From Pasteurella atlantica (GTDB taxonomy: Bacteria; Pseudomonadota; Gammaproteobacteria; Enterobacterales; Pasteurellaceae), in contig NZ_OY856306.1 of NCBI RefSeq assembly GCF_963693435.1, positions 1,488,001 through 1,552,000 on the forward strand: 64,000 bases of DNA. The letters run 5' to 3'. This document shows positions 18,534-28,035 of this stretch, one piece after another. A program made the position numbers and the translations under genes. The notes below the pieces were generated by a model. That model saw only the letters and a list, made by a program, of their open reading frames with translations, was not told the DNA's origin and did no database searches. Position 1 is the first letter of the stretch; each line of letters opens with the position of its first letter.

Positions 18534-19671
18534 TACTGTTATTATTTTCTCGTGGGTCGTAAAAACCCCCTTGCTCTCGTAATTTTTCTTCACTACGCGT
18601 TTTATCAAATAGATAAAACCAACGCTCACCATTAAATAAAATAACTTCATCATTACCTGTTATCATCAAAAGTTCATCATTTGCAACCATATCATTTATA
18701 CCACCTGGAATAAATACATTTGTGTCCATATTTTTGGTTTCAACTCCTAATAAAAGATTATCATTGATAATTTTTTCAGGATTAATAGAGAAACTTCCCA
18801 CCTTGACTTCTTGCAGTTTATCATCTCTATACACTGCCATACCATAAGCACTTGCAAACATTGGCAAAACATAAAGTTCTCCCTTAAACCACTCTATTTT
18901 TTTAATTGAATGCTCCCAATGTAATTTTTTTGGTATAGTAATTTTTTGCCACTCATCCTTACGCCCCTTGAGAATATAACGCTCACAATTCAGATATACA
19001 AAATTATCACTTGCACAAATAATCTGTTTGATATTACAGTCAAGAGATAATCCAATAGGCTTCCATTCGTTATTTTCGTAAATCCATAAAGTACCTTTGT
19101 TTCCACCTGCATAAATTTCATTGTCAGAAAATCCGTCAATACACAAAAAACCATTTGTGAAATTATTATCGGAAAAATGCTTTTGAACTTCTTTTGTACT
19201 AATATTTGCCCATTTAGTATTCTTGATGCGTTTATAGACTTCTCCACCACTTGCAGACGCATAAACAACATCATCAATAACTGCCATATCAGTTATTGCT
19301 CCCTTTGTAGCAATAACTCTACCAAATAACGTAAAGCCATCATAACCGCTCACAATATTTTGTTGTCCAATAACAAAATTTTTATTGCAAACACCTAAAA
19401 AATCTATACCTTTAACATTACTTATCGCAACTAAACGAGTAGCATCATCAACAAACCACTGAAACCATTCATTCCCTTTTTCTCGTAAAGTGGGAACATA
19501 TCCTGTAATACTCATTACACGAGGATAATCCCAATCATCATATTCCTTTCCGTGTATTTTTTTATCATAAAAATTTTCACCAAACAAATAAATTCCATTA
19601 GAGTGCAATACTCCTCCGACAATATTTTGGTCTATATTTATTTCTTTTCTAATATCTTCGTAATATCCCAT
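18529..19671 (-). CDS. Hypothetical repeat (beta-propeller-like) protein, 380 aa
   Basis: A soluble protein with repeated short units of the type DDVVYASASGGEVYKRI, SDNEIYAGGNKGTLWIYENN and DNFVYLNCERYILKGRKDEW. That periodic pattern is like a WD/Kelch-type propeller, but no named family is certain. No signal peptide. The C-terminus FYDPRENNNSR resembles the C-terminus of the neighbour at 19798-20856 (FYDPREK), and the N-termini also match, so they are paralogs. Flanked by attC-like elements A and B. Possibly acquired as a cassette. Confidence 0.55.
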   Translation of the reverse strand: MGYYEDIRKEINIDQNIVGGVLHSNGIYLFGENFYDKKIHGKEYDDWDYPRVMSITGYVPTLREKGNEWFQWFVDDATRLVAISNVKGIDFLGVCNKNFVIGQQNIVSGYDGFTLFGRVIATKGAITDMAVIDDVVYASASGGEVYKRIKNTKWANISTKEVQKHFSDNNFTNGFLCIDGFSDNEIYAGGNKGTLWIYENNEWKPIGLSLDCNIKQIICASDNFVYLNCERYILKGRKDEWQKITIPKKLHWEHSIKKIEWFKGELYVLPMFASAYGMAVYRDDKLQEVKVGSFSINPEKIINDNLLLGVETKNMDTNVFIPGGINDMVANDELLMITGNDEVILFNGERWFYLFDKTRSEEKLREQGGFYDPRENNNSR

Positions 19672-19688
19672 AATTTTAAACAGTTTTA

Positions 19689-19796
19689 ACAGGTAACGGT
19701 TTAGAGCATGAACATGAACAGTAGCGAATAAAAATGCACGAACTTTCGGTTAAGCACCTGACCCGCTATTATTTATACACTATGTTACCTACCGTA
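19689..19796. repeat. attC-like palindromic element B
   Basis: AGGTAAC at 19691 pairs with GTTACCT at 19784, with an inner imperfect inverted repeat ending in AGTAGCGAATA and CCGCTATTATTTATAC. Its right half (GGTTAAGCACCTGACCCGCT onward) repeats that of element A almost base for base. It lies between the two paralogous genes. Confidence 0.5.
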
Positions 19797-19797
19797 T

Positions 19798-20856
19798 TTA
19801 TTTTTCTCTTGGGTCGTAAAATGTTCCACTTGCTCGTAACTCCTCTTCGGTTTTGTTTTTATCAAATAGATTAAACCAATGATTACCATCAAATAAAACA
19901 ACTCTATCACTATCCATTATCATTAGTAAATCTTCACTTGTAACCATTGTTTTAGATGACATTGAAAACCCAAAATGAATTGTTGCTGGAAATTCAATAT
20001 TTTCTAACTCTCCGTTTCTTAATCTTTTTAGTTCCGCATCATCTAGAAAATATAGCTCTCCTTGAAAACAAGTAATTTGTTTGACAATATTAGAAATCTC
20101 ATCTTTAATAATTACTTCCCACTGGTCATTTCTACCTTTTATAATTCTATCCTCGTTATTGATAAAAACATTACCATCAGAACAAATAATTTCTGTTATT
20201 TCGGATTTATTACTTGAAGGGATTTTAATTTTTTCCCACATTCCATTTTTATTTGAATAAAAATTTCCTTTTTCATCTGCTGTGTAAATTTCATTGGCAG
20301 AAAAACCACCTATCACAGAAAAACCATTGTTAAAGTAAGATTTTTTTTCACTTTCTGAGAAGTATTTTTCTGTTTGTTTATTCGTAATTTCTTCCCAATT
20401 ATTATCACTAATTCTTCTATAAATAGCACCACCTGTTGTACAAACATAAGCAATTCCGTCAATAACGGCCATATTCATAACAACTCTTTTACCTAATTCA
20501 ATAACATTTTCTGTCCAAACGACTCCGTTAGTGCCATTTTTAGCCACTTTTTGACTTACAAAACTATCATCAGTTAAATAAGAACAAAAATCAACATCTT
20601 TTAAACAAGTAGCAGGATAAAGAGATTTTATACCACTATATATTTCTCCACACCATTCATCGCTTTTTTTTCGATGTTTTGGAATGTACATATTTATAAT
20701 TAACTTTTCAGGATAATTCCACACATCGTATTTTTTTCCGTGAATTTTGGGCTCATAATAATTTTCAGTAATCAAATATATACAATCTTTGTGGATTGCT
20801 CCTCCAACAAATTGAAGATGTTCATTTGCTTGTTTTATTTTGTTGTAATCTGCCAT
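19798..20856 (-). CDS. Paralog of the 18529-19671 gene, 352 aa
   Basis: It shares the N-terminal pattern VGGAIHKDCIYLITENYYEP and the C-terminal pattern LFDGNHWFNLFDKNKTEEEL with its downstream neighbour, and has the same internal repeats (FSANEIYTADEKGNFYSNKN). No signal peptide or membrane segment. A tandem gene duplication, or two related cassettes taken up together, would explain it. The stop lies beside attC-like element B. Function unknown. Confidence 0.55.
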   Translation of the reverse strand: MADYNKIKQANEHLQFVGGAIHKDCIYLITENYYEPKIHGKKYDVWNYPEKLIINMYIPKHRKKSDEWCGEIYSGIKSLYPATCLKDVDFCSYLTDDSFVSQKVAKNGTNGVVWTENVIELGKRVVMNMAVIDGIAYVCTTGGAIYRRISDNNWEEITNKQTEKYFSESEKKSYFNNGFSVIGGFSANEIYTADEKGNFYSNKNGMWEKIKIPSSNKSEITEIICSDGNVFINNEDRIIKGRNDQWEVIIKDEISNIVKQITCFQGELYFLDDAELKRLRNGELENIEFPATIHFGFSMSSKTMVTSEDLLMIMDSDRVVLFDGNHWFNLFDKNKTEEELRASGTFYDPREK

Positions 20857-20985
20857 AATTCCTTTCTCTTTTGTATTTCTGTTACTCTATATGGTTGCTA
20901 ACGATCCGAATGTTTACGCTGTTGCGAATAAATATACGATATTTTCCAGTTAAGTAAATCCCTTTAAATGCAATACTCTTACCGA

Positions 20986-21087
20986 TTAGAAAATACGAAT
21001 ATTTATTACTCCTCTTAATTCACCTATCGTATTAAGTTCTATTTGATTAGGATTATCTAAAATATTTATAAATTCTTGTTTATTCAT
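20986..21087 (-). pseudogene. N-terminal gene fragment, Bacteroidetes-like
   Basis: A 33-codon frame, MNKQEFINILDNPNQIELNT then IGELRGVINIRIF, starts at an ATG that overlaps the stop of the 166-aa gene (the sequence there is ATGATGAAT). In my recollection this opening is common in longer Bacteroidetes proteins, where it runs on into a YPYFQ motif. Here it ends after INIRIF, so the rest is lost. It borders another palindrome-like stretch (about 20893-20960). Confidence 0.35.
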
Positions 21088-21587
21088 CATTCTGTTAGCG
21101 TATTATTAGAATTAAAATGATTGAATGTCTCTTTCAATTCAGGAGTATTATTCATATCAAATTTCCTTCCCCAACCTTTTGTGCCAAGTTGTCGATAACC
21201 ATCTCCTTTTTGTATTAAAAAATTTTCATATAATCCCAATTCAAAATCATTGTTATTATTATCAGATAAAGTGATATGAATAATACTCAAGCCTTCTTTA
21301 CCGAAAATTTTTTTCCATTTTCCAGTACTCAAACTGTTAATTTCATCAACAATTCGTTTAATTTTTTGCTCGTCTTCAATTATAAAACTGCAATCTTCCG
21401 ACCAACAATAATCACCATTAGAAAATAAACTATAAACTCCTATCTTTTGAATATTATGGTATTTATTTTTAGTAGAAATTGGTGTGTAAGTCACACAAGC
21501 AATTAATATAACAGAAAAGACAATACAACATATTACTATATATGCAATATAGCGAAGAGCTATTTTAATTTTTTTGTAACTTGCCAT
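21087..21587 (-). CDS. Hypothetical membrane-anchored protein, 166 aa
   Basis: One strong N-terminal membrane segment (YIAYIVICCIVFSVILIAC, about residues 13-31). An extracytoplasmic domain of about 130 residues follows, with Cys residues in GDYCWSEDCSFI that could pair. No family recognised. It is part of the minus-strand small-gene cluster 18.4-21.8 kb with attC-like elements. The base use is markedly AT-rich. Confidence 0.5.
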   Translation of the reverse strand: MASYKKIKIALRYIAYIVICCIVFSVILIACVTYTPISTKNKYHNIQKIGVYSLFSNGDYCWSEDCSFIIEDEQKIKRIVDEINSLSTGKWKKIFGKEGLSIIHITLSDNNNNDFELGLYENFLIQKGDGYRQLGTKGWGRKFDMNNTPELKETFNHFNSNNTLTE

Positions 21588-21751
21588 AATTTACTTCTCC
21601 TTTAACCTTATAATATATTAAATCTTCTGTATTTGTTTCTAAATTTTTCATAAGAATTTCAAATCCATAATCATTATGGGTATTGTTTTGTTTTCTCAAT
21701 AAAATTATTTCTCTTTAAACTATATTCTTCGCCTAAATTCACTTTTTTCAT
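21565..21751 (-). pseudogene. Small frameshifted gene
   Basis: From the ATG at 21751 the frame reads MKKVNLGEEYSLKRNNFIEK and stops after TKQYP. One base out of phase, HNDYGFEILMKNLETNTEDL continues to a stop at 21565, overlapping the start of the 166-aa gene. The two halves join smoothly, which suggests a one-base frameshift in a roughly 62-codon gene. Low confidence because it is so short. Confidence 0.3.
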
Positions 21752-22207
21752 TTTTTCTTAATGACACATAACAAAAGTATAAGCACTATTGCGTTTATAT
21801 TCTCTTTATTTTCACCGTAATTTATATATTTTAATAAAAATCAATCAATATTTGAACACCTTATTATAAGCTGTTTAAAATCAATAGTTAAATAATACAA
21901 ATTTAAAATGAGTTTGAATAAGATGCCTAACAGACAAGATGTGTTAAATATATTTATTTGAAGATGTAACTGGTTCAAAATATTCCACAACAAATATAGC
22001 AAATATTTAAAAAAATCTGCTTTAAAAACAGGTGTAAAAAAACAATTGATAAAACAAACAATCTATTTTATAGCGGTACGATTTTTACAATTTTTTGCAA
22101 AAAAAACCAAAATAAAATTTTTACTTTACATTTTAAATAAAACAAATTGCAAACCATGCTATTTTTGAATAAAATATTATCCATTCCTGTTTAAATAGTG
22201 AGTAAAT
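21752..22207. other. Non-coding AT-rich stretch upstream of pncB
   Basis: I see no gene here on either strand. It holds a one-sided uptake-hairpin fragment (AGCGGTACGATTTTTACA near 22073) and A/T runs, and presumably the pncB promoter, which I cannot place with confidence. Confidence 0.5.
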
Positions 22208-23326
22208 ATGACAAATATAAAAGAACAAAAGCTCAAACAACAAGGCAAAATAAAACGTCTTACCAATAAAACCTTTAAATTTGATGAACGTGTAGGTGAG
22301 GGTTGGTTCTCTGCCGTCTATTTTTTAAAAACAGCCCAAATTGCACAGGCTAACTTCCCCAAAGATCGAGTTACTATGCAATTTTTCCAAAAGAAAAATG
22401 CTATTTTATGTGGTATTGATGAAGCGGTGGCTTTATTACATTGTTTTGCAAAAGAGCCTGAAACCTTAACTATTCACGCATTAAATGATGGCGATAAAAT
22501 TTCACCTTATGAAAGTGTGCTCACCATTGAGGGGGAATACGATAAATTTGGTTATTTGGAAGGGATTATTGACGGTATTTTGGCTCGTAGAACTTCTGTT
22601 GCGACTAACGTTTATCAAATTGTACAAACAGCAAATAATAAACATATTATCTTTATGGGCGATCGTGATGATCACTTCTCTCAACAAGCTGGCGATGGTT
22701 ATGCCGCTTTTATTGGTGGTTCTTCTGCTCAAGCCACTTATGCAATGAATGAATGGTGGGGCGAGCAAGGAATGGGTACAATGCCTCACGCCTTAATTCA
22801 GCTCTTTGGGGGCGATTTGGTGGCGGCTTGCCGTGCTTATAAAGAACAATTTCCTGATGATCATTTAGTGGCATTGGTGGATTATCATAATGATGTCATC
22901 AACGATTCTCTTTTAGTGGCAAAAGCTTTTGGTAAAGAGTTATACGGTGTTCGAGTGGACACCTCACAGCAGATGATTGATAAATACTTCCTTGATAATC
23001 CACAAGAATTAGGCAAGTTCGACCCTCGAGGTGTGAATAAACGTTTAATCCAAGTATTACGTAAAGCCCTAGATGACAATGGTTTTCCTTATGTGAAAAT
23101 CATTGTTAGCGGTGGTTTTAGTGTGAAAAAAATCAAAGAGTTTGAAGAGGAGAATGTCCCTGTTGATTCTTATGGCGTAGGCTCATCATTATTAAAAGTC
23201 AATATTGGTTTTACAGGTGACTGCGTATTACTCAATGGCAAACCACAAGCAAAAGTGGGACGAAATTATGTCAAAAATCCTCGTTTAGAGTTAGTTGACT
23301 TTCCAGTAAACACACAGAGTAAATAA
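22208..23326 (+). CDS. pncB: Nicotinate phosphoribosyltransferase PncB
   Basis: A 372-aa enzyme that makes nicotinate mononucleotide from nicotinate and PRPP (Preiss-Handler route). Seen: a YFLKTAQI-type N-terminal segment, GIIDGILARRTSVATN, the SSAQATYAMNEWWGEQGMGT region, VDYHNDVINDS, and the phosphate-binding IIVSGGFSVKKI with YGVGSSL. Its length is in the short range for the family. Only 3 bases separate it from nadE, so the two make a nicotinate-to-NAD unit. It could matter for V-factor needs in Pasteurellaceae. Confidence 0.92.
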   Translation: MTNIKEQKLKQQGKIKRLTNKTFKFDERVGEGWFSAVYFLKTAQIAQANFPKDRVTMQFFQKKNAILCGIDEAVALLHCFAKEPETLTIHALNDGDKISPYESVLTIEGEYDKFGYLEGIIDGILARRTSVATNVYQIVQTANNKHIIFMGDRDDHFSQQAGDGYAAFIGGSSAQATYAMNEWWGEQGMGTMPHALIQLFGGDLVAACRAYKEQFPDDHLVALVDYHNDVINDSLLVAKAFGKELYGVRVDTSQQMIDKYFLDNPQELGKFDPRGVNKRLIQVLRKALDDNGFPYVKIIVSGGFSVKKIKEFEEENVPVDSYGVGSSLLKVNIGFTGDCVLLNGKPQAKVGRNYVKNPRLELVDFPVNTQSK

Positions 23327-23329
23327 AAA

Positions 23330-24085
23330 ATGAAAGCAAATTGGAATGTAGTAGCGTATGCTGATTATTTAGTAAGTTGGTTAGAAAAACAACGTATAGA
23401 AAACTATAATGCGAATGGCTATACCATTGGTATTAGTGGAGGGATTGATTCTGCTGTTGTCGCTTGTTTATTAGCAAAAACAGGGGCGAGAGTGCAAGGT
23501 ATTGCTCTACCAAGTGCAAATACTCCCGCTATTGATATAGAGCAATCTCAAGAATTAGCGGAGAGTATTAATTGCCCCCTATTAATTAGCCCTATTACTG
23601 ACATTTATGATACTTTTATAAAAAGTATGCAGCCACTATTTAACGACCAAGCAGAACGCCAAAATGTGATTTCAGGTAATGTTCAAGCAAGGCTACGAAT
23701 GATCGCTCTCTACGCTCACGCACAAAGCCATAATCATATTGTAGTCGGCACAGATAATGCGGCTGAGTGGCATATGGGCTATTTTACTAAATTTGGCGAC
23801 GGCGGTGCCGATATTCTCCCTTTAGTTCATCTTACCAAAGCCCAAGTTTATGATTTAGCTCGCTATTTGAATGTTCCTCAAAGCATTATCAACAAAGCCC
23901 CGAGTGCAGGTTTATGGGTAGGTCAAACCGATGAAGATGAAATGGGCGTGACTTATGCAGAAATTGATGCTTATTTACAAGGCGAAACGGTCAGTGAAAA
24001 AGCCTTAGAACGTATCAACTTTTGGCACAATCGCTCTCATCATAAAAGAGAGCTTGCGGCAGTGCCGGAGGTTTTACCAAGATAA
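23330..24085 (+). CDS. nadE: Ammonia-dependent NAD synthetase NadE
   Basis: A 251-aa ATP-pyrophosphatase that amidates nicotinate adenine dinucleotide to NAD. The PP-loop is GISGGIDSAVVA. The substrate-binding segment GTDNAAEWHMGYFTKFGDGG and the C-terminal NRSHHKRELAAVPE are typical. There is no glutaminase domain, so it uses free ammonia. It is directly downstream of pncB. The adenylyltransferase nadD that must act between them is not in the window. Confidence 0.95.
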   Translation: MKANWNVVAYADYLVSWLEKQRIENYNANGYTIGISGGIDSAVVACLLAKTGARVQGIALPSANTPAIDIEQSQELAESINCPLLISPITDIYDTFIKSMQPLFNDQAERQNVISGNVQARLRMIALYAHAQSHNHIVVGTDNAAEWHMGYFTKFGDGGADILPLVHLTKAQVYDLARYLNVPQSIINKAPSAGLWVGQTDEDEMGVTYAEIDAYLQGETVSEKALERINFWHNRSHHKRELAAVPEVLPR

Positions 24086-24115
24086 ATACAGACACTGAGT
24101 TCTTTATTTTATTCC

Positions 24116-24143
24116 ATAAGGACAGGATCTACCCTGTCCTTAT
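24116..24143 (+). terminator. Hairpin downstream of nadE
   Basis: ATAAGGACAGG and CCTGTCCTTAT are perfect 11-base arms around a 6-base loop, about 30 bases after the nadE stop. A short T-rich tail follows. Confidence 0.75.
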
Positions 24144-24277
24144 ATTTTGCATATATCCAACCGTTCTTGTTTACTTGTAAATTTTTGTTTAAATGTTACC
24201 GCTTATTTTTGATTAATTTCCGTTTTTAAATTATCTTTGGGTAATGAATGTCCAAGTTTATATGTGCTGTTTAAAAT

Positions 24278-24784
24278 TTATTTTTTCTCACTACGCCTTT
24301 TCCTAAAAAATTGGCTAATCTTGTGACTACATTGCTCTTTTAATACGCCACCTTGAATCTCTAAAAAATGGTTCATTTTGTAATCTTCAAAAAGGTGATA
24401 ACGAGAGCCTACGGCTCCTGTTTTGTAATCGCTGGCACCAAATACTAAACGCCCTATTCGGCTATGTAAAATGGCTCCTGCACACATTGAGCAAGGTTCT
24501 AAAGTTACATAAAGGGTGGTATCCAGTAAACGGTAATTTTTTGTAAATTTTGCTGCAGATCGTACCGCTTGGATTTCGGCGTGAGCCGTTGGATCGCAAA
24601 GGGAAATAGATTGATTATAACCCTCTCCAATGATATTGCCTTGATTATCAACCAACACAGCCCCAACAGGGATTTCCCCCTCTGCTTCCGCTTTGTCTGC
24701 CAGCGTTAAGGCATACTTCATAAAGTATTCATCTTTTTCTGAAATAACCAAAGAACAGTGGTTTTGTGTGGGTTGAATAAACAT
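24278..24784 (-). CDS. tadA: tRNA adenosine(34) deaminase TadA
   Basis: A 168-aa zinc deaminase that converts A34 to inosine in tRNA-Arg. The catalytic zinc motif is AHAEIQAV with the proton-shuttle Glu, plus PCSMCAGAIL with the two Cys ligands. A later internal Met (MKYALTLADKAEAEGEIPVG) lies near the usual domain start, so the first 22 residues may be extra. It follows the DUF535 gene with a 1-base gap, suggesting co-transcription. Confidence 0.94.
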   Translation of the reverse strand: MFIQPTQNHCSLVISEKDEYFMKYALTLADKAEAEGEIPVGAVLVDNQGNIIGEGYNQSISLCDPTAHAEIQAVRSAAKFTKNYRLLDTTLYVTLEPCSMCAGAILHSRIGRLVFGASDYKTGAVGSRYHLFEDYKMNHFLEIQGGVLKEQCSHKISQFFRKRRSEKK

Positions 24785-24785
24785 T

Positions 24786-25673
24786 TTATACCTTGATTTC
24801 TTTCATTATTTCCGCTTCCATCCAATCAAACATTGCATAGCGTTTACGATACATTGACCGTTTTTTCGCTATAACCTCATTTAAGTCACGGCGTGTGATT
24901 TGTGATGAAAGCTGCCAATAACCATTAATTAATGTTGCCTCATTTTCTTGCCAAAAGGTATTATAATCAAAATAGACTTTTTGTGAACCATAGCAACGCT
25001 TTTTGACTTGATATTTTAATGGAATACCCATTAATTCTTTATTCATTCCTTGAGCCAGTAAACGAAATGCCTCAACTAATAAATACATTGGTCGTATTCC
25101 GTGTAGTTTTTTCGTCAGATTTCTTACAATATCTTGTGCTTTCACACCTTTAGGACCTTGAACGCAGGTAATAAGTAACTGATTTTTGTTTAAAAAAGTA
25201 AACGAAGCATTATAAAGATGACACTGGTTACTATCGACCAAACTTAAAGCAAAAAATCCTTCAAAAGGATCAATGTCATAAATATCTAAATTTAAAGAAA
25301 ATTCCTCATCCAGTTGAACTAATTTGATTGTACCCAACTCGATGAGTTTTTGACAATTTAATTCCTTAATTTGAGTATCCATTTCCTCGAAATTGTGACA
25401 AATAGCATCTAATCGTTGTTTTACGGAAAAGCGTTTATCTGCATATTTAAGTAAAAGTGCATTAAAACGCCAAATATCTTTTTGAAATAATCTTGCCCAT
25501 TGCTTATTTTGATTTAAAAAATCAACCATTATTGCTGTTTTTTTGCCACAATAAATACGAGCAAAAAAATAACGAAGAATGTTGCGACAACGTTTTAAAA
25601 CACGTTTGTCTCCATTTTGGATATACATTTCTACAGCATTAGGAAAATGCGAAAAAATCCTTTTTTCTAACAT
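24786..25673 (-). CDS. VirK/YbjX-family protein (DUF535)
   Basis: A 295-aa protein matching the VirK/YbjX layout. It has a basic helical N-terminal half, then GFFALSLVDSNQCHLYNASF, LITCVQGPKG, RPMYLLVEAFRLLAQ and YWQLSSQITRRDLNEVIAKK, ending in MYRKRYAMFDWME. Members are linked to outer-membrane/LPS homeostasis and peptide resistance in enterics, but the activity is unknown. No signal peptide. It lies directly upstream of tadA. The repeat at 25701-25742 lies just upstream. Confidence 0.85.
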   Translation of the reverse strand: MLEKRIFSHFPNAVEMYIQNGDKRVLKRCRNILRYFFARIYCGKKTAIMVDFLNQNKQWARLFQKDIWRFNALLLKYADKRFSVKQRLDAICHNFEEMDTQIKELNCQKLIELGTIKLVQLDEEFSLNLDIYDIDPFEGFFALSLVDSNQCHLYNASFTFLNKNQLLITCVQGPKGVKAQDIVRNLTKKLHGIRPMYLLVEAFRLLAQGMNKELMGIPLKYQVKKRCYGSQKVYFDYNTFWQENEATLINGYWQLSSQITRRDLNEVIAKKRSMYRKRYAMFDWMEAEIMKEIKV

Positions 25674-25700
25674 AATTTAACACCTAATTAAAATAAAAAG

Positions 25701-25742
25701 TCCCCCTATCTACTCCTCGCAAGCGAAGGAGATAATAGGGGG
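25701..25742. repeat. GC-rich palindromic repeat, short copy
   Basis: TCCCCCTATCTACTCCTCGC continues AAGCGAAGGAGATAATAGGG, so the block is self-complementary. It belongs with the blocks at 10250, 47417 and 51292. It sits between deaD's 3' end and the DUF535 gene and could also end deaD transcription. Confidence 0.6.
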
Positions 25743-25771
25743 ATAACTTATTGATTATTAATGCTTAATAA

Positions 25772-27622
25772 TTAACGTTTACTACGACTATCATTAAAAC
25801 GTTTTTCTTTAAAACCGCCGCCTTCTTTACGACCTCTGCTGTTTGAACGATTATTATCAGAACCAGAACGTCCTCGTCCACCTTCTGAACGACCACGTCC
25901 TCTGCCACCATCACGGCGACCGCCACCACCAGATTGTTGCTCTGCTTCGCCAATAAATGACATTTGCATCGGTTTATTTAATACACGTGACTTAGTCGCA
26001 AAGTGCTGAACAATATGCTTTGGTAAACCTTGTGGTAATTCTAAGGTTGAGTGTTTATCAAATAATTTGATATGGCCAATGTAACGACTATTGATATCAC
26101 CTTCATTTGCAATTGCACCTACGATATGACGTGCTTCCACACCATCTTCACGACCAAGTTCAATACGGTACATATCCATTTTTACACCGTTACTTTCACG
26201 ATGTTCACGACCACCACGACGATCATTACGACCTCCATCACGATCATTACTACGCTCTGCTCTTGCTGGACGAGCTTTCGCATCTGGTGGGAGAATTAAT
26301 TTTTTATTTTGAGTAAGCATCATCATCATTGCTGCTGCTAATTCTTCGTGATCTTGATCTGCAGTAAATAAATCTTCCAATAATTGACGATACATTTCTA
26401 AATCACGATGCTCTAACTGTTTAGAAATTTGTTTTTTGAATTTCTCACTACGACTTTCCATTAGCATTGCGTGATCAGGCACTTGAACTTCGTCAATTTT
26501 TTTCTTCATCAAGTTTTCAACATTACGCAATAAACGACGTTCTCTTGGATCAACAAAAAGTAACGCTTTACCAGAACGACCCGCACGACCTGTACGACCA
26601 ATACGGTGTACATAACTCTCTGAATCTAATGGAATATCATAGTTGACCACTAAACTGATACGATCAATATCGATACCACGAGCAGCAACATCCGTTGCAA
26701 CTACGATATCTAAACGTCCTGATTTTAAACGTTCTAAAGTTTGCTCACGTGCAACCTGTGTCATATCGCCATTTAATGCCGCAACACGGAAACCATTACG
26801 TTCTAACAATTCCGTTATATCCGTCGTTGCCGATTTTGTGCGAGTAAAGATAATTGAAGCATCAAAATCTTCTACTTCTAAAAAGCGTAACAATGCTTCA
26901 TTTTTACGGAAACCATTCACTAACCAATAACGTTGTTCGATATCAGGAGCTGATTTTTGGGTTGCTTTAATTTTAACTTCTTGCGGATTATTCATAAAAC
27001 GACGCGTAATACGACGAATCGCTTCTGGCATTGTTGCAGAGAATAACGCTGTTTGATGCTCGTCTGGTAATTCTGCCATTACAGTTTCAACATCATCAAT
27101 AAAGCCCATACGTAACATTTCGTCCGCTTCATCTAATACGATTGCTTTTAAGCGTGACAGATCTAACGTTTTACGACGAATATGGTCTAAAATACGCCCC
27201 GGCGTTCCCACCACAACGTGTGCACCCTGTTTTAAGGCACGAAGTTGGATATCATAACGTTGTCCACCATAAACGGTAACAACATTTAAACCTTTAATAT
27301 TTTTTGAGAATTGTTCTAATGCATCAGCAACTTGAATAGCTAATTCACGAGTCGGTGCCATTACCAACATCTGTGGATAACGCTGACTTGGAGCAATTTG
27401 TGCTAATAATGGTAAACCAAACGCTGCAGTTTTACCGCTTCCTGTTTGTGCCATACCTAATACGTCATTACCATTTAATAAATGTGGAATACATTCTAAT
27501 TGAATTGGTGACGGCGTAACGAATCCCATACCTGTCACAGCATCAAGTAATGCTGTTGGTAAGCCTAAATCGGCAAAAGTTTGAGTTTCGATTTCTGTCT
27601 GAATTTGTGTTTCTGTAGTCAT
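25772..27622 (-). CDS. deaD: DEAD-box RNA helicase DeaD/CsdA
   Basis: A 616-aa helicase used in ribosome assembly and mRNA turnover, especially in the cold. All core motifs are in order: Q motif (SPIQLECIP), [49 protein letters not shown] and [12 protein letters not shown] DbpA-like RNA-binding domain follows, then an Arg/Gly-rich basic tail ([20 protein letters not shown] region, about residues 567-616). Downstream of pnp on the same strand. The nlpI gene often found between them is absent. Confidence 0.96.
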   Translation of the reverse strand: MTTETQIQTEIETQTFADLGLPTALLDAVTGMGFVTPSPIQLECIPHLLNGNDVLGMAQTGSGKTAAFGLPLLAQIAPSQRYPQMLVMAPTRELAIQVADALEQFSKNIKGLNVVTVYGGQRYDIQLRALKQGAHVVVGTPGRILDHIRRKTLDLSRLKAIVLDEADEMLRMGFIDDVETVMAELPDEHQTALFSATMPEAIRRITRRFMNNPQEVKIKATQKSAPDIEQRYWLVNGFRKNEALLRFLEVEDFDASIIFTRTKSATTDITELLERNGFRVAALNGDMTQVAREQTLERLKSGRLDIVVATDVAARGIDIDRISLVVNYDIPLDSESYVHRIGRTGRAGRSGKALLFVDPRERRLLRNVENLMKKKIDEVQVPDHAMLMESRSEKFKKQISKQLEHRDLEMYRQLLEDLFTADQDHEELAAAMMMMLTQNKKLILPPDAKARPARAERSNDRDGGRNDRRGGREHRESNGVKMDMYRIELGREDGVEARHIVGAIANEGDINSRYIGHIKLFDKHSTLELPQGLPKHIVQHFATKSRVLNKPMQMSFIGEAEQQSGGGGRRDGGRGRGRSEGGRGRSGSDNNRSNSRGRKEGGGFKEKRFNDSRSKR

Positions 27623-27726
27623 ATAAGTCCAAAAAATAATGAATAAGCCTTATGGCTTTTCATTGAATAAAAAAATTGCATTGTTGAGGGCTAAGCAGTT
27701 GATCCTGTTTAACTATTCCTGAGTAT

Positions 27727-27778
27727 AGCGGTATGATTTTAATAAAAATTTGTAAATTTTTGTACAAATCGAACCGCT
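27727..27778. repeat. AGCGGT/ACCGCT hairpin (uptake-type element)
   Basis: AGCGGTATGATTTTAATAAA and the mirrored end TTGTACAAATCGAACCGCT fold around a TTTGTAAATTTTT centre. It sits in the pnp-deaD intergenic region and is one of many such elements in the window. Confidence 0.6.
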
Positions 27779-27985
27779 TCATCGTTTTAATTCTCCCAAC
27801 AATAACGGGATATTAGTTTTCACCTTTTATTCGGCTAAACTAAATAATGCAAAACGATACTCAACAAAGTTGTTCACCAGACCTGCTAATTAGACGGAAA
27901 AGGTATTGTATTCCCTTTTCAATTTGATTAATTTGAGTGTTTGTTTTGCAATTGTGTTTTATAAAAATAATCATAAAACACTGTA

Positions 27986-28007
27986 GAGATAGGGCGTACC
28001 CTATCTC
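27986..28007 (-). terminator. Hairpin downstream of pnp
   Basis: GAGATAGGG and CCCTATCTC are perfect 9-base arms around CGTA, about 30 bases past the pnp stop. The U-tract is weak on either strand. The rest of the 413-base pnp-deaD gap holds a second weak hairpin (GAAAAGG/CCTTTTC at 27897-27920) and no gene. Confidence 0.55.
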
Positions 28008-28035
28008 CACGTAATTTAATAATAAATTCTCTTTA

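Noticed and set aside
25765-25953. 62-aa Val-rich minus-strand frame overlapping the end of deaD
   Set aside because: A shifted reading of the RGG-rich tail of deaD; its low-complexity composition is explained by that.
26072-26316. Two overlapping plus-strand frames inside deaD rich in His, Asp and Thr
   Set aside because: They are antisense readings of the Arg/Gly-rich tail of the DeaD helicase.
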